Notes: generated by a model from the letters alone, not told the origin. A DNA stretch of 64,000 nucleotides from Nonlabens arenilitoris (GCF_002954765.1 NZ_MTPW01000001.1:1253501-1317500); one strand, 5' to 3'; shown: positions 10,702 through 20,419, numbered from the stretch's first letter. Numbers and translations: made by a program.

Positions 10702-11367
10702 TTAATCAATCATTAAGGCCACAACAAATTCACCTTTAGGCTTTTTAACTTCAAAATGTAATATAGCATCATCTACTGTACCTCTATAATGTTCTTCAAA
10801 CATTTTAGTGATTTCTCTTGATACAGATACCTTAGAATCCCCACCATAATGTGCTTTAAAATCTGATAGAGTTTTTAAAAGCTTGTGTGGTGACTCGTAA
10901 AAAATTATAGTGCGACGCTCTTCTTTAAGAAATTCTAATCGTTTCTGTCGTCCTTTTTTAACTGGTAAAAACCCCTCAAAAACAAACTTATCACATGGCA
11001 AACCACTCACTACTAAGGCAGGCACAAAGGCTGTTGCACCTGGTAATGCCTCAACATTTAGATTATTTTCTAACATTTTACGTGTAATTAAAAAACCAGG
11101 ATCACTAATGCCAGGTGAGCCTGCATCAGTTATTAATGCCATCTTTTCTCCATTTTTTATACGGCTTACAACATGATCTACAATTTTATGCTCGTTATGC
11201 ATATGGTAAGAAAGCATAGGTGTTCTAATTTCATAATGCTGTAATAATTTACCACTGGTCCTAGTATCCTCGGCAAGGATAAGATCTACTTCTTTCAGTA
11301 TTTCAACAGCACGATAAGTCATGTCTGCTAGGTTTCCTATAGGTGTAGGTACTAGATAAAGTTTCAT
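10702..11367 (-). CDS. rsmI: 16S rRNA (cytidine(1402)-2'-O)-methyltransferase RsmI
   Basis: 221 residues, a compact SAM-dependent tetrapyrrole-methylase-fold enzyme that 2'-O-methylates C1402 in the ribosomal decoding centre. Visible family motifs are PTPIGNL (7-13), LAEDTRTSGKLL (31-42), DAGSPGISDPG (81-91), ALPGATA and FYESPHKLLKTL. It lacks the C-terminal extension of the 286-residue E. coli protein. No other start codon fits better. Upstream is a divergent surface-protein gene, with palindrome copy 2 in the 184-base gap. Confidence 0.95.
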   Translation of the reverse strand: MKLYLVPTPIGNLADMTYRAVEILKEVDLILAEDTRTSGKLLQHYEIRTPMLSYHMHNEHKIVDHVVSRIKNGEKMALITDAGSPGISDPGFLITRKMLENNLNVEALPGATAFVPALVVSGLPCDKFVFEGFLPVKKGRQKRLEFLKEERRTIIFYESPHKLLKTLSDFKAHYGGDSKVSVSREITKMFEEHYRGTVDDAILHFEVKKPKGEFVVALMID

Positions 11368-11410
11368 AGAGTTTATTTATACTTTGGGTAACTAATGATT
11401 TTGAGAATTA

Positions 11411-11426
11411 CGCTTTCGCGAAAGCG
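11411..11426. repeat. 16-bp palindrome, copy 2
   Basis: Exact copy between the divergently transcribed rsmI and the T9SS type B protein gene. Confidence 0.95.
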
Positions 11427-11551
11427 TATTTTAAAACACCTCTCAAAACCCTTATTTATATAGAAGTAAAATTAAGTATAATGATTTATTAATCCACCAC
11501 GCAACCATTGGTAAGAAAAGTCATCTTATATTTATAACCAGACCAATCTTT

Positions 11552-14500
11552 ATGAAATATCTACTAACCATAGTCATATTTGTTTTTTCGTGGACCTCAT
11601 TATATAGTCAGACTACTGATCTTGCCATAACTGTTGAAGCTCAAGACCTTACAGGAAGTTCAATATCGCAAGCTCATTTTTATGAACGTTATACCTATTT
11701 AATCACTATAAGTAATACAGGTGCACCTGTGGCAAATGCTGATTTCAATCTGTCGCTTAGTTCAGTAAATAATATAGAAAGTGCTGTTGCTCAAAATAAC
11801 CTGGGTGGCGCTATATCACCAGCATCAATTAATATTACGGGAAATTCTATTGATGGAATTTTACCTAATATGCCTAATTCTTCTAGTCTTAAAATATTAG
11901 TTACTGTAAGAGCCTCGCCTATATTTTTAGGCGGTGCAACGGCAACGGTTATGGTCAATCCACCATCTGGCACAACAGACACTAATCCATTAACTAACAC
12001 CTCTGTGATAAGCATTATTATGACAGAAAGACCTATTGATTTTCAAATTACTCAAACTCAAATTATACCGGTTAGTAATGGTGCTTTAGCAAGTTGGGGA
12101 GATTCTGTCACCTATGAGATGACCATTCTCAACAATTCTGGTATTGAATATCCACTACAAAATTTCTTAATAGCCATACAAAATATAAACGGTGCTGGTA
12201 GTGCTATAGTGACCTTAGAGAATCTAACTTGTGTAGGTAGTAATGGAATGAACTGCCCGACGTTATCTGGTATTAATCCTACAACTAGTGTAAATCTTAC
12301 TAATCAATTTGAATTTTACAATCATAATCAAGAGGTTGTATTTGCTGCTGGTGCATCATTCACTTTAAGGGTCACCTATAAAGTAGAAGAAGGTGATTGT
12401 AGTCGCTTAACACCTAATCAACCTTTAAAAATAGGTAATAGAGTTAGTATTCAATCTTATGTAAATAATACTGGTTTTAGTACTAACAACCTTATTCAGA
12501 CAGATGCTTTATTAAATACTGCTTGTCCTTGTACTGATTTAACTTCTCAAGTAACAAAAGTTAGTCCAACAGCTGGAACACTTAGTGCCTGGACTGATAT
12601 TGTCACCTTCGATTTTACATTTACTAATAATGGACCACTTGATATTATAGGTGGCGCTTATCTCATCAATACGAGTACCTTAAATACTGGTATTGAAATT
12701 TTAAGTACTAATTGTATTAGCACCACAGGCTCCATTAATTGTACTGATATTAATATAGTCACAACACCAGATTTTAGATGGCTTACAGACAATTTTACTT
12801 TTCCAGCTAACTCAAGTGTAACCGTTAGAACGACAGTTAGGTTTATACCACCAGAATGTACTGCTGGCGGTGTTGCACCTATTTGTAGCATGCGCGGGAT
12901 AGTTTTTGAAAATGACAATGCATTAATTGATTGTGATTTATCAAATGATTTTGACGGCGATAGCATTCTTGGTCTACCTATAACTCCATGTGTAGATATC
13001 CCTAATAATCCAATTATTGAGATTGTTGAAACCCAGACTAATCCAGCACCTGGCGCTGGTCCATACCCTTATGGTAATGTTACTTATGAAATAATAATGA
13101 GCAATGTAGATACTGTTGCGCATCATATTAAATTTAAAGACACTCAATTTTCTCAAGGGACCGGTATTTTACAATCTATTATATGTACTAATACAACTGG
13201 TGGAGCCGTATGTCCATCAAGTTTAAATGAAAATATAGGTGTTGCAAACTCTCAAGGAGATACCTTCTGGGAAATATTAGATACAGATGGTTATATCATG
13301 CCTGCAAATAGTAGCGTTACCTATGAAAAAACAATAGACTGGACTCCAATTTGCTCTGTACTATCTACAAATGTCCAAGATAACCTAGAGATGTCTGCAT
13401 TAGACTCTAGTCTTTCTGTTATTGCGACTGCTAGTGCTGGAGTTGCAACTCCTATGGTTCCATGTGTAGACCTAGTGGTACAGACCTATCCTTCTATAAC
13501 ATCTGCACCTATCAACACGCCATTAGATTGGATTATAGATATTACTAATTCTAACATCAGTACTGATGCTAATAATATAGACTTTACAGATTTACTACAT
13601 CCCAATTTTATTATTACCGGCACACCTACGTGTACACTTATTACAGGTACAGCAACTTGTATCCCTACATTTAATGTTAGTGGAAATCTTATAGAAGGCA
13701 TCATTCCATATATGGAGTCTGGTTCTACAATACAGGTACGCATACCTGTTACATCACCATCCTATGGTGGTAGTTTTGAAAATCGTGCCGAAGCGCAACC
13801 TGATTTTACACAACAAGGAGAGAATACACCAGATTCTAACATATCAACATCTAGCCTTTTTGTTCTAACATCTCAAACTTCTAAAAGTTTTGATCCAGCA
13901 GTTATTACTACTGGAGAAACATCCATTTTAACTTTTACACTCACCAACTCTGTAGGTCTACCTGCACAAGAGAATATAAGCTTTATAGATAATTTATCGC
14001 CTGAGATTACACTCTCTGGCAATGCATACTGGGTAGAGCAAAATAATGCAACAGCTAATTTTATAGATACTATAGGTACATCATTAATAGGAATTCAAAA
14101 TCTTAGTTTTCCCGCAGGGACACAGCAAGTAAGTTTTGCGGTTGAAGTAACAAGTGAAGAAATCGGTTTCTATACAAACAGTTTTTTAAATTTCACTGCT
14201 CTTAATAATATTGATGTTTCTACGGCATTTGCAACTCTCGAGGTATTACCTGTACTAGATTTAAGTGTTACTAAAACGGTAGATAATAATAATCCAGATG
14301 TGAATAGTATTGTCACCTTTACAATTCTAGTAGAAAATATAGGAAGTGCAATCGCTACGGACGTTACTGTAGAAGAGTTTTTACCTAGTGGTTATAATTA
14401 TATATCACATGTTACCTCAACAGGTAGTTTTGATAATTCAACTGGCTTATGGTCAGTAGGCGATATGGTGGCAGGTAGCACTGCTACTTTACAAATAACT

Positions 14501-14899
14501 GTAGACTTTAATATCCCAGGAGATTTTATTAACGTTGTGAATGTATATAGCAGTAATTTATTACCCGATATTAATTTAGATAATAATACAGCGATTGCCA
14601 TTACTAGACCGGACTGTCTTAAAATACCAGAAGGATTCTCACCTAATAATGATGGTATTAATGACACTTTAGTCATAGAATGTATTGAACTATATCCCGA
14701 CAGCAAACTCAAAATCTTCAATCGTTATGGAAGTATCGTTTATGAAAATACAGGATATCAAAACGACTGGAACGGTATTCCTAATAGTGGACTTTTACAT
14801 AATAGCGGTAACCTATTACCAGTAGGCACTTATTTTTGGCAATTAGATCTCAATGATGGTAGTGAAGCTAGAGTAGGTTGGATTTATATCAATCATTAA
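11552..14899 (+). CDS. T9SS type B surface protein with DUF11-like repeats and gliding-associated C-terminal domain
   Basis: 1115 residues. Signal peptide MKYLLTIVIFVFSWTSLYSQ. The body is a series of Ig-like beta repeats that recur about every 150 residues and resemble DUF11/CARDB cell-surface repeats (for example DLSVTKTVDNNNPDVNS near 905, followed by the pattern N-G-A-T-V). The C-terminal ~85 residues are the gliding-motility-associated/CHU_C domain: IPEGFSPNNDGINDTLVI, LKIFNRYGSIVYE and PVGTYFWQLDL, which is a T9SS type B sorting signal. A TATATTTA minus-7-like box lies at 11527-11534. Likely a large cell-surface fibre or adhesin. Its role in gliding itself cannot be inferred from the domain. 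Confidence 0.9.
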   Translation: MKYLLTIVIFVFSWTSLYSQTTDLAITVEAQDLTGSSISQAHFYERYTYLITISNTGAPVANADFNLSLSSVNNIESAVAQNNLGGAISPASINITGNSIDGILPNMPNSSSLKILVTVRASPIFLGGATATVMVNPPSGTTDTNPLTNTSVISIIMTERPIDFQITQTQIIPVSNGALASWGDSVTYEMTILNNSGIEYPLQNFLIAIQNINGAGSAIVTLENLTCVGSNGMNCPTLSGINPTTSVNLTNQFEFYNHNQEVVFAAGASFTLRVTYKVEEGDCSRLTPNQPLKIGNRVSIQSYVNNTGFSTNNLIQTDALLNTACPCTDLTSQVTKVSPTAGTLSAWTDIVTFDFTFTNNGPLDIIGGAYLINTSTLNTGIEILSTNCISTTGSINCTDINIVTTPDFRWLTDNFTFPANSSVTVRTTVRFIPPECTAGGVAPICSMRGIVFENDNALIDCDLSNDFDGDSILGLPITPCVDIPNNPIIEIVETQTNPAPGAGPYPYGNVTYEIIMSNVDTVAHHIKFKDTQFSQGTGILQSIICTNTTGGAVCPSSLNENIGVANSQGDTFWEILDTDGYIMPANSSVTYEKTIDWTPICSVLSTNVQDNLEMSALDSSLSVIATASAGVATPMVPCVDLVVQTYPSITSAPINTPLDWIIDITNSNISTDANNIDFTDLLHPNFIITGTPTCTLITGTATCIPTFNVSGNLIEGIIPYMESGSTIQVRIPVTSPSYGGSFENRAEAQPDFTQQGENTPDSNISTSSLFVLTSQTSKSFDPAVITTGETSILTFTLTNSVGLPAQENISFIDNLSPEITLSGNAYWVEQNNATANFIDTIGTSLIGIQNLSFPAGTQQVSFAVEVTSEEIGFYTNSFLNFTALNNIDVSTAFATLEVLPVLDLSVTKTVDNNNPDVNSIVTFTILVENIGSAIATDVTVEEFLPSGYNYISHVTSTGSFDNSTGLWSVGDMVAGSTATLQITVDFNIPGDFINVVNVYSSNLLPDINLDNNTAIAITRPDCLKIPEGFSPNNDGINDTLVIECIELYPDSKLKIFNRYGSIVYENTGYQNDWNGIPNSGLLHNSGNLLPVGTYFWQLDLNDGSEARVGWIYINH

Positions 14900-14904
14900 T
14901 ATTA

Positions 14905-14920
14905 CGCTTTCGCGAAAGCG
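14905..14920. repeat. 16-bp palindrome, copy 3
   Basis: Exact copy in the 26-base gap between converging stop codons. The flanks extend the inverted repeat with AATAT/ATATT, so here it could also fold as a hairpin. No other terminator is visible in this gap. Confidence 0.95.
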
Positions 14921-14925
14921 TGATA

Positions 14926-15282
14926 TTATCTCACCCATTTCCTAACTAGATAACCCGTAAAGTAAGAAATAAATAGTAGAAGCACGCCTATTATGGGAAG
15001 AGTATAGCCGCCATCTTTTGCTGCTATATGAGCTCCCATGGCTAGTAACATATCAAAGAAGAAGCCTGCATAAGCCCATTCTGTTAACCAGCGATTGCCT
15101 CTCCATAAAATCATTGCTACACCTGCTATTTTAAACACGGCTAATGGATAAATAACCCAGGTGGGAAATCCTAAAGATTTGAAGAAACCTGTTACCATAT
15201 CATACTGCAGTAAATACATACTTGCAGACCATAGCATTAAGGCACATAATAAACCTGTGACAATCCAGTAAATGTATTTCAT
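14926..15282 (-). CDS. DoxX-like small integral membrane protein
   Basis: 118 residues with four predicted membrane segments (about 3-22, 44-60, 70-85, 93-112). The pattern SLGFPTWVIYPLAVFKIAGV followed by LTEWAYAGFFFDM is typical of the DoxX/DoxX-like family. The function of these proteins is poorly defined; some members act in redox or sulfur metabolism in other organisms. The start is nine bases from the stop of the neighbouring upstream gene (15292), suggesting one transcript. Confidence 0.75.
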   Translation of the reverse strand: MKYIYWIVTGLLCALMLWSASMYLLQYDMVTGFFKSLGFPTWVIYPLAVFKIAGVAMILWRGNRWLTEWAYAGFFFDMLLAMGAHIAAKDGGYTLPIIGVLLLFISYFTGYLVRKWVR

Positions 15283-15291
15283 AGCAATTAA

Positions 15292-16071
15292 TTAATCATA
15301 CTTTGCCTCTACGATTTGCATAAAACGCTCAACATAAGCATCTTTTCCTTCCCAATTATTATAATCAGGTTTTACCATTGAGGTAATAAAGTTTTGAGCT
15401 TCTATTTTGCTTTCCATTGTATTTAATTGAGATAGCACGCGATTATAATCTTGATCACTACCATTAAATAAATGCTTTATAAAACCTATACGATCGTTCA
15501 TTCCTATTTTTAATCCAGATTTTAAACGGTCATTAATGGATTGCCCTTTTCCGGCTTGATTGTTAATTTTGCGCTCAAACTCTGGCATTTTTTCATAACC
15601 AGCAGTTAGATCTTCCATATCATTTTTTTCATATGTAGGCTTAGGAAAATCAATTTCAATCTCCTCTTCAGGAAACTCATCTACCATCTTATGAATAGTG
15701 GATATACCAGGTAATTCTATTTCCTCTCTCATGTCTTCATCTGCAGGGACAAATAAATCACTTAAGTCTGGATTTGAGAAAGCGTCCTCAGCATTTGACT
15801 TTGCAATTTCCATGGCTTGCTCTACTTCTTGTGTTACACTTTCAACATCCTCTTGTGCAGCGGTAAATGCTTCTTCTATCTTTTCTTGCACTTCAACAGT
15901 TCCTGCGGTAGGTTGCACATCACCAAAGTGTTTTTCTGTAAAAGAAAGGATCGTTAATTTCTCATATAATTCTTTGGCTACAGATTGTAGCTCGTGAATA
16001 TCTTCCTTATTCTTCATTTGTAGAATGCGGTGTGCAAGACTAGTAAGATCTGCTGCTATTTTCTTTTTCAT
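15292..16071 (-). CDS. Conserved flavobacterial protein of unknown function, acidic and helical
   Basis: 259 residues, no signal peptide or membrane segment, so probably cytoplasmic. The N-terminal ~60 residues look helical ([20 protein letters not shown]). Residues 60-190 are rich in Glu/Asp and low in complexity. The C-terminal third ([20 protein letters not shown], then [13 protein letters not shown]) is the best-conserved-looking part and is reminiscent of a protein annotated only as hypothetical in flavobacteria. It is divergent from tdk and followed by the DoxX-like gene. No function proposed. Confidence 0.8.
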   Translation of the reverse strand: MKKKIAADLTSLAHRILQMKNKEDIHELQSVAKELYEKLTILSFTEKHFGDVQPTAGTVEVQEKIEEAFTAAQEDVESVTQEVEQAMEIAKSNAEDAFSNPDLSDLFVPADEDMREEIELPGISTIHKMVDEFPEEEIEIDFPKPTYEKNDMEDLTAGYEKMPEFERKINNQAGKGQSINDRLKSGLKIGMNDRIGFIKHLFNGSDQDYNRVLSQLNTMESKIEAQNFITSMVKPDYNNWEGKDAYVERFMQIVEAKYD

Positions 16072-16100
16072 AATGGTTTAATATGCCGCTGGTTTTATTG

Positions 16101-16108
16101 TATTTTTG
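16101..16108 (+). promoter_or_regulatory. minus-7 box for tdk-alr
   Basis: TATTTTTG matches TAnnTTTG and sits 53 bases before the tdk ATG at 16162. It lies downstream of the alternative upstream start at 16030. Confidence 0.55.
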
Positions 16109-16161
16109 AAACTGATTTGCGAGAATCGCAGTCTCAATTTTTAACGCCTGTAAATTACAAA

Positions 16162-16800
16162 ATGTTTCTAGAAAACACGGTAAATCATAAAGAGCAATTC
16201 GGCTGGATCGAGGTGATTTGCGGTTCCATGTTCTCGGGAAAGACTGAGGAGTTGATACGCAGACTCAAAAGAGCACAATTTGCACAACAAAAAATAGAAA
16301 TTTTTAAGCCTGCAATAGATGTGCGATATGATGAGGAAAACGTTGTTTCTCACGATTCTAATGAGATACAAAGCACACCAGTGCCAGCAGCAGCAAATAT
16401 CCCATTACTAGCAGCAGACTGCGATGTAGTAGGTATTGATGAAGCTCAATTTTTTGATGATGAAATTGTTACTGTATGTAATGATCTAGCAAATCGCGGT
16501 ATACGAGTTATCGTTGCTGGACTAGATATGGATTTTAAAGGAAACCCTTTTGGACCTATGCCAGCACTTATGGCCACTGCAGAGTATGTTACAAAGGTGC
16601 ACGCTGTTTGTACTAGAACAGGCAACCTAGCGCAATTCAGTTACCGTAAAACTAATGATGAAAATGTAGTCATGTTGGGCGAGCAACAAGAATATGAACC
16701 ATTAAGTCGTGGTGCTTACTATAAAGCAATGCTTGCTCATAAAGTAAAAGAACTAGATGTTCAAGATCCCGAAGAACTAGCACAAAAAAATAAATCTTAA
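16162..16800 (+). CDS. tdk: Thymidine kinase (type II)
   Basis: 212 residues from ATG at 16162. It phosphorylates thymidine with ATP in the pyrimidine salvage pathway. The P-loop [11 protein letters not shown], the Walker B-like [13 protein letters not shown] and the lasso region [10 protein letters not shown] identify the family. The zinc-site cysteines typical of type II enzymes (two CxxC-like pairs) are largely replaced here: only HAVC remains, with RTG and LSRG at the other positions. The longer frame from 16030 would add 44 residues that overlap the divergent gene and precede the promoter, so it was rejected. The stop overlaps the alr ATG by one base (TAATG), so translation is probably coupled. 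Confidence 0.93.
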   Translation: MFLENTVNHKEQFGWIEVICGSMFSGKTEELIRRLKRAQFAQQKIEIFKPAIDVRYDEENVVSHDSNEIQSTPVPAAANIPLLAADCDVVGIDEAQFFDDEIVTVCNDLANRGIRVIVAGLDMDFKGNPFGPMPALMATAEYVTKVHAVCTRTGNLAQFSYRKTNDENVVMLGEQQEYEPLSRGAYYKAMLAHKVKELDVQDPEELAQKNKS

Positions 16801-17903
16801 TGCCATTACAAGGTACCCGATTAGAAGTTAACCTTGCTGCACTAGAACATAATTTTCATTTTTTGAAAAATAAACTTCAGGCTGGAGTTAAGTTTATGGC
16901 CGTAGTTAAGGCAAATGCCTATGGACATGGAGCAGTTACAATTGCGCAACGTTTACAAGAATTAGATGTAGATTATTTTGCTGTGGCTTATGTGTCAGAA
17001 GCTGTAGAGCTGAGAGATAACGGTATTCAAAAACCTATTCTCGTACTGCATGCACAAACTTTTATGTTAGATACATGTATAGATCGATGCATTGAGCCGG
17101 TTATTTATAGTCTAGAAATGCTAAATGCGTTTATCACAACTGCACAGAGAAAACAGCAACAATCCTACCCTATACATCTAGAATTCAATACCGGTTTAAA
17201 TAGGATAGGTATAGATTTTAAAGATATTGAAGAGGTTATTTCTAAAATAACATCTAATTCGTCAATAAAAGTTCGTGGACTACAGTCACACCTAGCAGCG
17301 AGTGAAGATTTAAATGAGCGTGATTTTACCAACTCACAAATCAAACTATTTAAAAAAATTAATGCTCGATTAGAGGCTGTCCTACCATATCCTTTTTTAA
17401 AACATGAGTCTAATACTAGTGGTATTTTAAATTTTAAAAATGCTCATTTCTCTATGGTGCGATCTGGCATAGGTCTTTATGGATATGGAAACGATCAAAA
17501 ATTTGATGCAGAGTTAATTCCTATAGCTTCTTTAAAATCTGTTATATCACAAACGAGATGGATTGAAGCTGGAGAAAGTGTGAGTTACAACCGTAAATTT
17601 ATCGCTGTTGAAAGAACAAGATATGCGGTAATTGCATTAGGGCATGGTGATGGTATTAACCGCATTTATGGATATGGTAAAGCACATGTTTCTATTAATG
17701 GAAAACTTGCACCTACCCTAGGAATTATATGTATGGACATGTTTATGGTTGATATTACTAACATTGATTGTCATGTGGGAGATGAAGTTGTCATATTTGG
17801 TGAACAACTTACCGCAAGAGATATGGCAGAAAAGGCAGGAACGATATCTTATGAAATCCTCACGGGAATTCAAAAGAGAGTACCACGCACATATACTAAA
17901 TAG
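16800..17903 (+). CDS. alr: Alanine racemase
   Basis: 367 residues, a PLP-dependent enzyme interconverting L- and D-alanine for peptidoglycan. The PLP lysine is in VVKANAYGHGAV (Lys37). The N-terminal TIM-barrel residues HLEFNTGLNRIG and SMVRSGIGLYGYG, and the C-terminal GIICMDMFMVDIT, are as expected. The family's second catalytic residue is a Tyr in a GYADG motif. Here the matching motif is GHGDG with His282. This may be a lineage variant rather than loss of function, since the rest of the protein is intact. Co-transcribed with tdk (one-base overlap). Confidence 0.93.
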   Translation: MPLQGTRLEVNLAALEHNFHFLKNKLQAGVKFMAVVKANAYGHGAVTIAQRLQELDVDYFAVAYVSEAVELRDNGIQKPILVLHAQTFMLDTCIDRCIEPVIYSLEMLNAFITTAQRKQQQSYPIHLEFNTGLNRIGIDFKDIEEVISKITSNSSIKVRGLQSHLAASEDLNERDFTNSQIKLFKKINARLEAVLPYPFLKHESNTSGILNFKNAHFSMVRSGIGLYGYGNDQKFDAELIPIASLKSVISQTRWIEAGESVSYNRKFIAVERTRYAVIALGHGDGINRIYGYGKAHVSINGKLAPTLGIICMDMFMVDITNIDCHVGDEVVIFGEQLTARDMAEKAGTISYEILTGIQKRVPRTYTK

Positions 17904-18033
17904 TTATTTCATCGGTTTTTATTACATTTTCATCGTCGGTTTATCGATTTTTAAAAAAAACGTTTAGAATATTTTAACAAATCACAGTTTCTATATCTAA
18001 ATTGCACCTCATTAACCATAACAAATAAATAAC

Positions 18034-18447
18034 ATGTTAAAAGAATTTAAGAATTTTATTATGACGGGTAACGTCCTAGATCTTGCCGTTGCCGTATTAC
18101 TAGCTGGAGCAGTAGGTCTTGTAGTAAATGGATTTGTGAAGATGATTATGATGCCTATCATAGGACATTTTGCCGGAGGAATGAGTTTTGAAGACTTAAA
18201 AATTATTTTAAGTGAAGCTCAACTAGCTGCAGATGGATCTGTTGCTGTGGCAGAAAATGCTATCCAGTACGGAGCATGGATTAATACAATTATCAACTTA
18301 ATTATTGTAGGTTTTGTTCTTTTCATGATTGTTAAAGCATACAACAAGACTAAAAAACCAGTAGAAGAGGCACCAGCAGAACCTGCAGGTCCTTCACAAG
18401 AAGAGCTTTTAGCTGAAATACGCGATGTATTAAAAGCTAAAAACTAA
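18034..18447 (+). CDS. mscL: Large-conductance mechanosensitive channel MscL
   Basis: 137 residues. Inner-membrane pentameric channel releasing solutes on hypo-osmotic shock. The N-terminal amphipathic helix MLKEFKNFIMTGNVLDLAVA runs into TM1 with the GAVGLVVNGFVKMIMMP gate region. TM2 is INTIINLIIVGFVLFMIVKA and the C-terminal bundle helix is EELLAEIRDVLKAK. Length matches the family. A single gene followed by a strong hairpin terminator. Confidence 0.97.
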   Translation: MLKEFKNFIMTGNVLDLAVAVLLAGAVGLVVNGFVKMIMMPIIGHFAGGMSFEDLKIILSEAQLAADGSVAVAENAIQYGAWINTIINLIIVGFVLFMIVKAYNKTKKPVEEAPAEPAGPSQEELLAEIRDVLKAKN

Positions 18448-18469
18448 AAGTTAGTTCCATAAGTATTTT

Positions 18470-18502
18470 AAAAGCCGTTCTGTTAATAGCAGAACGGCTT
18501 TT
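18470..18502 (+). terminator. Intrinsic terminator after mscL
   Basis: The arms AAAGCCGTTCTG and CAGAACGGCTTT surround a seven-base loop and are followed by a T run. Confidence 0.9.
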
Positions 18503-18551
18503 TTATTTATCAATTTTTGAAAATATTAGGACTCATATCAATTCTAGGATT

Positions 18552-18559
18552 TACTTTTG
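18552..18559 (+). promoter_or_regulatory. minus-7 box for asd
   Basis: TACTTTTG, a full TAnnTTTG match, lies 20 bases before the ATG at 18580. It supports that start over the in-frame ATG at 18517. Confidence 0.6.
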
Positions 18560-18579
18560 AGCAACTAAAATTTATTTTC

Positions 18580-19572
18580 ATGAAAATAGCAGTAGTAGGC
18601 GTTACCGGAATGGTAGGCCAAGTCATGTTGCAGGTTCTAGAAGAACGCAACCTTAATGTTTTAACTCTTATTCCAGTGGCCTCAGAGAAATCTGTAGGAA
18701 CTGAAATTACTTTTAAGGGTAAACAGGTAAAGGTAGTAAGCATGAAACAGGCTATTGAAATGCGACCAGACATTGCCTTATTCTCTGCTGGTGGTTCTGT
18801 GAGTTTAGAATTTGCTCCACAATTTGCTTCTGTAGGTACGACAGTAATTGATAATTCAAGTGCATTCCGCATGGATGCAGACAAGAAACTAGTCGTTCCA
18901 GAAATTAATGCCAGTGCTTTAACAAAGAACGATAAAATCATTGCAAACCCTAATTGCTCAACCATTCAAATGGTTCTTGCATTAGCACCATTACATAAAA
19001 AATACCGTATTAAAAGACTAATTGTTTCTACTTATCAATCCATTACAGGAACTGGAGTAAAAGCCGTACAGCAATTAGAAAACGAGTACAACGGTGAAAA
19101 AGGTGAAATGGCTTATCCATACCAAATCCATAAAAATGCTATTCCACATTGTGATGTTTTTGAAGAAAATGGATATACTAAAGAAGAGCTCAAACTCATA
19201 AGAGAAACTCAAAAGATTCTAGACGATCGTACAATTGCTGTAACGGCGACTGCGGTGCGTATTCCCGTAGTAGGTGGTCACTCAGAGTCAGTAAATCTAG
19301 AGTTTGAAAAAGAGTATAATGAAAACGACATACGTGAAATCCTTGCAGATACTGATGGCGTTACTGTGCAAGATAACGTAGATGTGAACCTTTATCCTAT
19401 GCCATTAATGGCTCACGGAAAAGACGATGTTTTTGTGGGTCGCATAAGACGTGATCACTCTCGAGAAAACGCCTTGAACATGTGGATCGTGTCTGATAAT
19501 CTAAGAAAAGGTGCTGCTACCAATGCCGTACAAATAGCAGATTATTTGATACAAAATAATTTAGTAGGATAA
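18580..19572 (+). CDS. asd: Aspartate-semialdehyde dehydrogenase
   Basis: 330 residues. NADPH-dependent reduction of aspartyl phosphate to the semialdehyde, feeding lysine/DAP, threonine and methionine synthesis. The N-terminal Rossmann motif is GVTGMVG (7-13), the nucleophile Cys126 lies in NPNCST, and STYQSITGTGVKAV and GRIRRD follow as in the family. The start at MKIAVVG is chosen because the Rossmann strand should begin the protein and the promoter box lies between it and the upstream ATG. Monocistronic. Confidence 0.96.
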   Translation: MKIAVVGVTGMVGQVMLQVLEERNLNVLTLIPVASEKSVGTEITFKGKQVKVVSMKQAIEMRPDIALFSAGGSVSLEFAPQFASVGTTVIDNSSAFRMDADKKLVVPEINASALTKNDKIIANPNCSTIQMVLALAPLHKKYRIKRLIVSTYQSITGTGVKAVQQLENEYNGEKGEMAYPYQIHKNAIPHCDVFEENGYTKEELKLIRETQKILDDRTIAVTATAVRIPVVGGHSESVNLEFEKEYNENDIREILADTDGVTVQDNVDVNLYPMPLMAHGKDDVFVGRIRRDHSRENALNMWIVSDNLRKGAATNAVQIADYLIQNNLVG

Positions 19573-19684
19573 TTATTCTACTTGATTAATCATCATATGA
19601 TTATTGTCAATAATATTGTAAACGTTTAAGTACTCACTTGTTAATTTTTTGTTAAACTGTTTTTTTTTCGTACATGAATGGGCT

Positions 19685-19692
19685 TAGATTTG
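19685..19692 (+). promoter_or_regulatory. minus-7 box for the interrupted lipoprotein gene
   Basis: TAGATTTG matches TAnnTTTG. It implies a leader of about 75 bases before ATG 19775 in an otherwise featureless AT-rich gap (19573-19774). Confidence 0.5.
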
Positions 19693-19774
19693 TTCATCCC
19701 CTGAATAAATAAATATTAGAATAATTAAACATTTTTCTCACTCGAGAATGGTTTAATGATTAAATTTATAAAGT

Positions 19775-20419
19775 ATGTTTAGGAGGAATTCTTCTGTTGT
19801 TACCATTCTTGGTTTGCTTTTATTTTCTATAGTCATGGTCACTTCTTGTGAGAAGGATGATGATTTACGTATTCTTCAGGAGACAGTTGGTCATAATTTA
19901 AAAATGAATATTGTTTCTTATGAGACCTTGAAACAATCCTATCTTATTACTCAAAACACTCAAGATATATTAGGGTACAGAAATAAGAGTATAGATTCAA
20001 CGGGATATGGCATTCAAATTGATACCAGTAGAATACAAGTGCTTGAAAGTGATTTTTATAAATCATATACTTTTCAAGTAGTTCAAGATTCTATAGAAAA
20101 ACAACAAGTGCTTAAAAATTATGTGTTGACTGTCTATAACGATAGTACATTATATCAGTTTACGATTGATTATCCAGTCTTACAAAACGGTATTTATGAT
20201 ATTAATAACGCCACGGCTAGAAACTATGATGGTAATAGGCTCTACAAAAATGATGTAAATGGTTGCGGTTGGAATGAAATTGCAGTTACCAGCTGGCGGG
20301 AAACATGTGTAGAGACTACTTGTAAAGGTAGGGGAAAGCATACTTTTTCTCAAGGAGCCACATGTACGACATGGTGGGGAACTTCTGGTGGAGCAACGAG
20401 AACCTGCACCGGTGGCTAG
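19775..20419 (+). pseudogene. 5' part of lipoprotein/JAMM-like gene interrupted by an amber codon
   Basis: 214 codons ending at TAG 20417-20419. The lipoprotein signal ends LFSIVMVTSCEKDDD (lipobox Cys near 25). The body resembles a common flavobacterial lipoprotein N-terminal domain of unknown role (YKSYTFQV, LTVYNDSTLYQF), then a Cys/Gly/Thr-rich linker (CVETTCKGRGKH, TCTTWWGTSGG). The same frame continues without a stop or shift after the TAG: VTRCQTGGGTSHDP, a Gly/Asp/Pro linker, and on into the domain at 20576-21235. The likely ancestral codon is TGG (Trp), one G-to-A change. The full original gene would be 19775-21235 (486 codons). It could be a recent pseudogene, a sequencing error, or suppressed in vivo. 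Confidence 0.8.

Noticed and set aside
20417..20419. Programmed amber readthrough (pyrrolysine or suppressor)
   Set aside because: No supporting stem-loop or genomic evidence can be seen; a simple TGG to TAG change is more likely.
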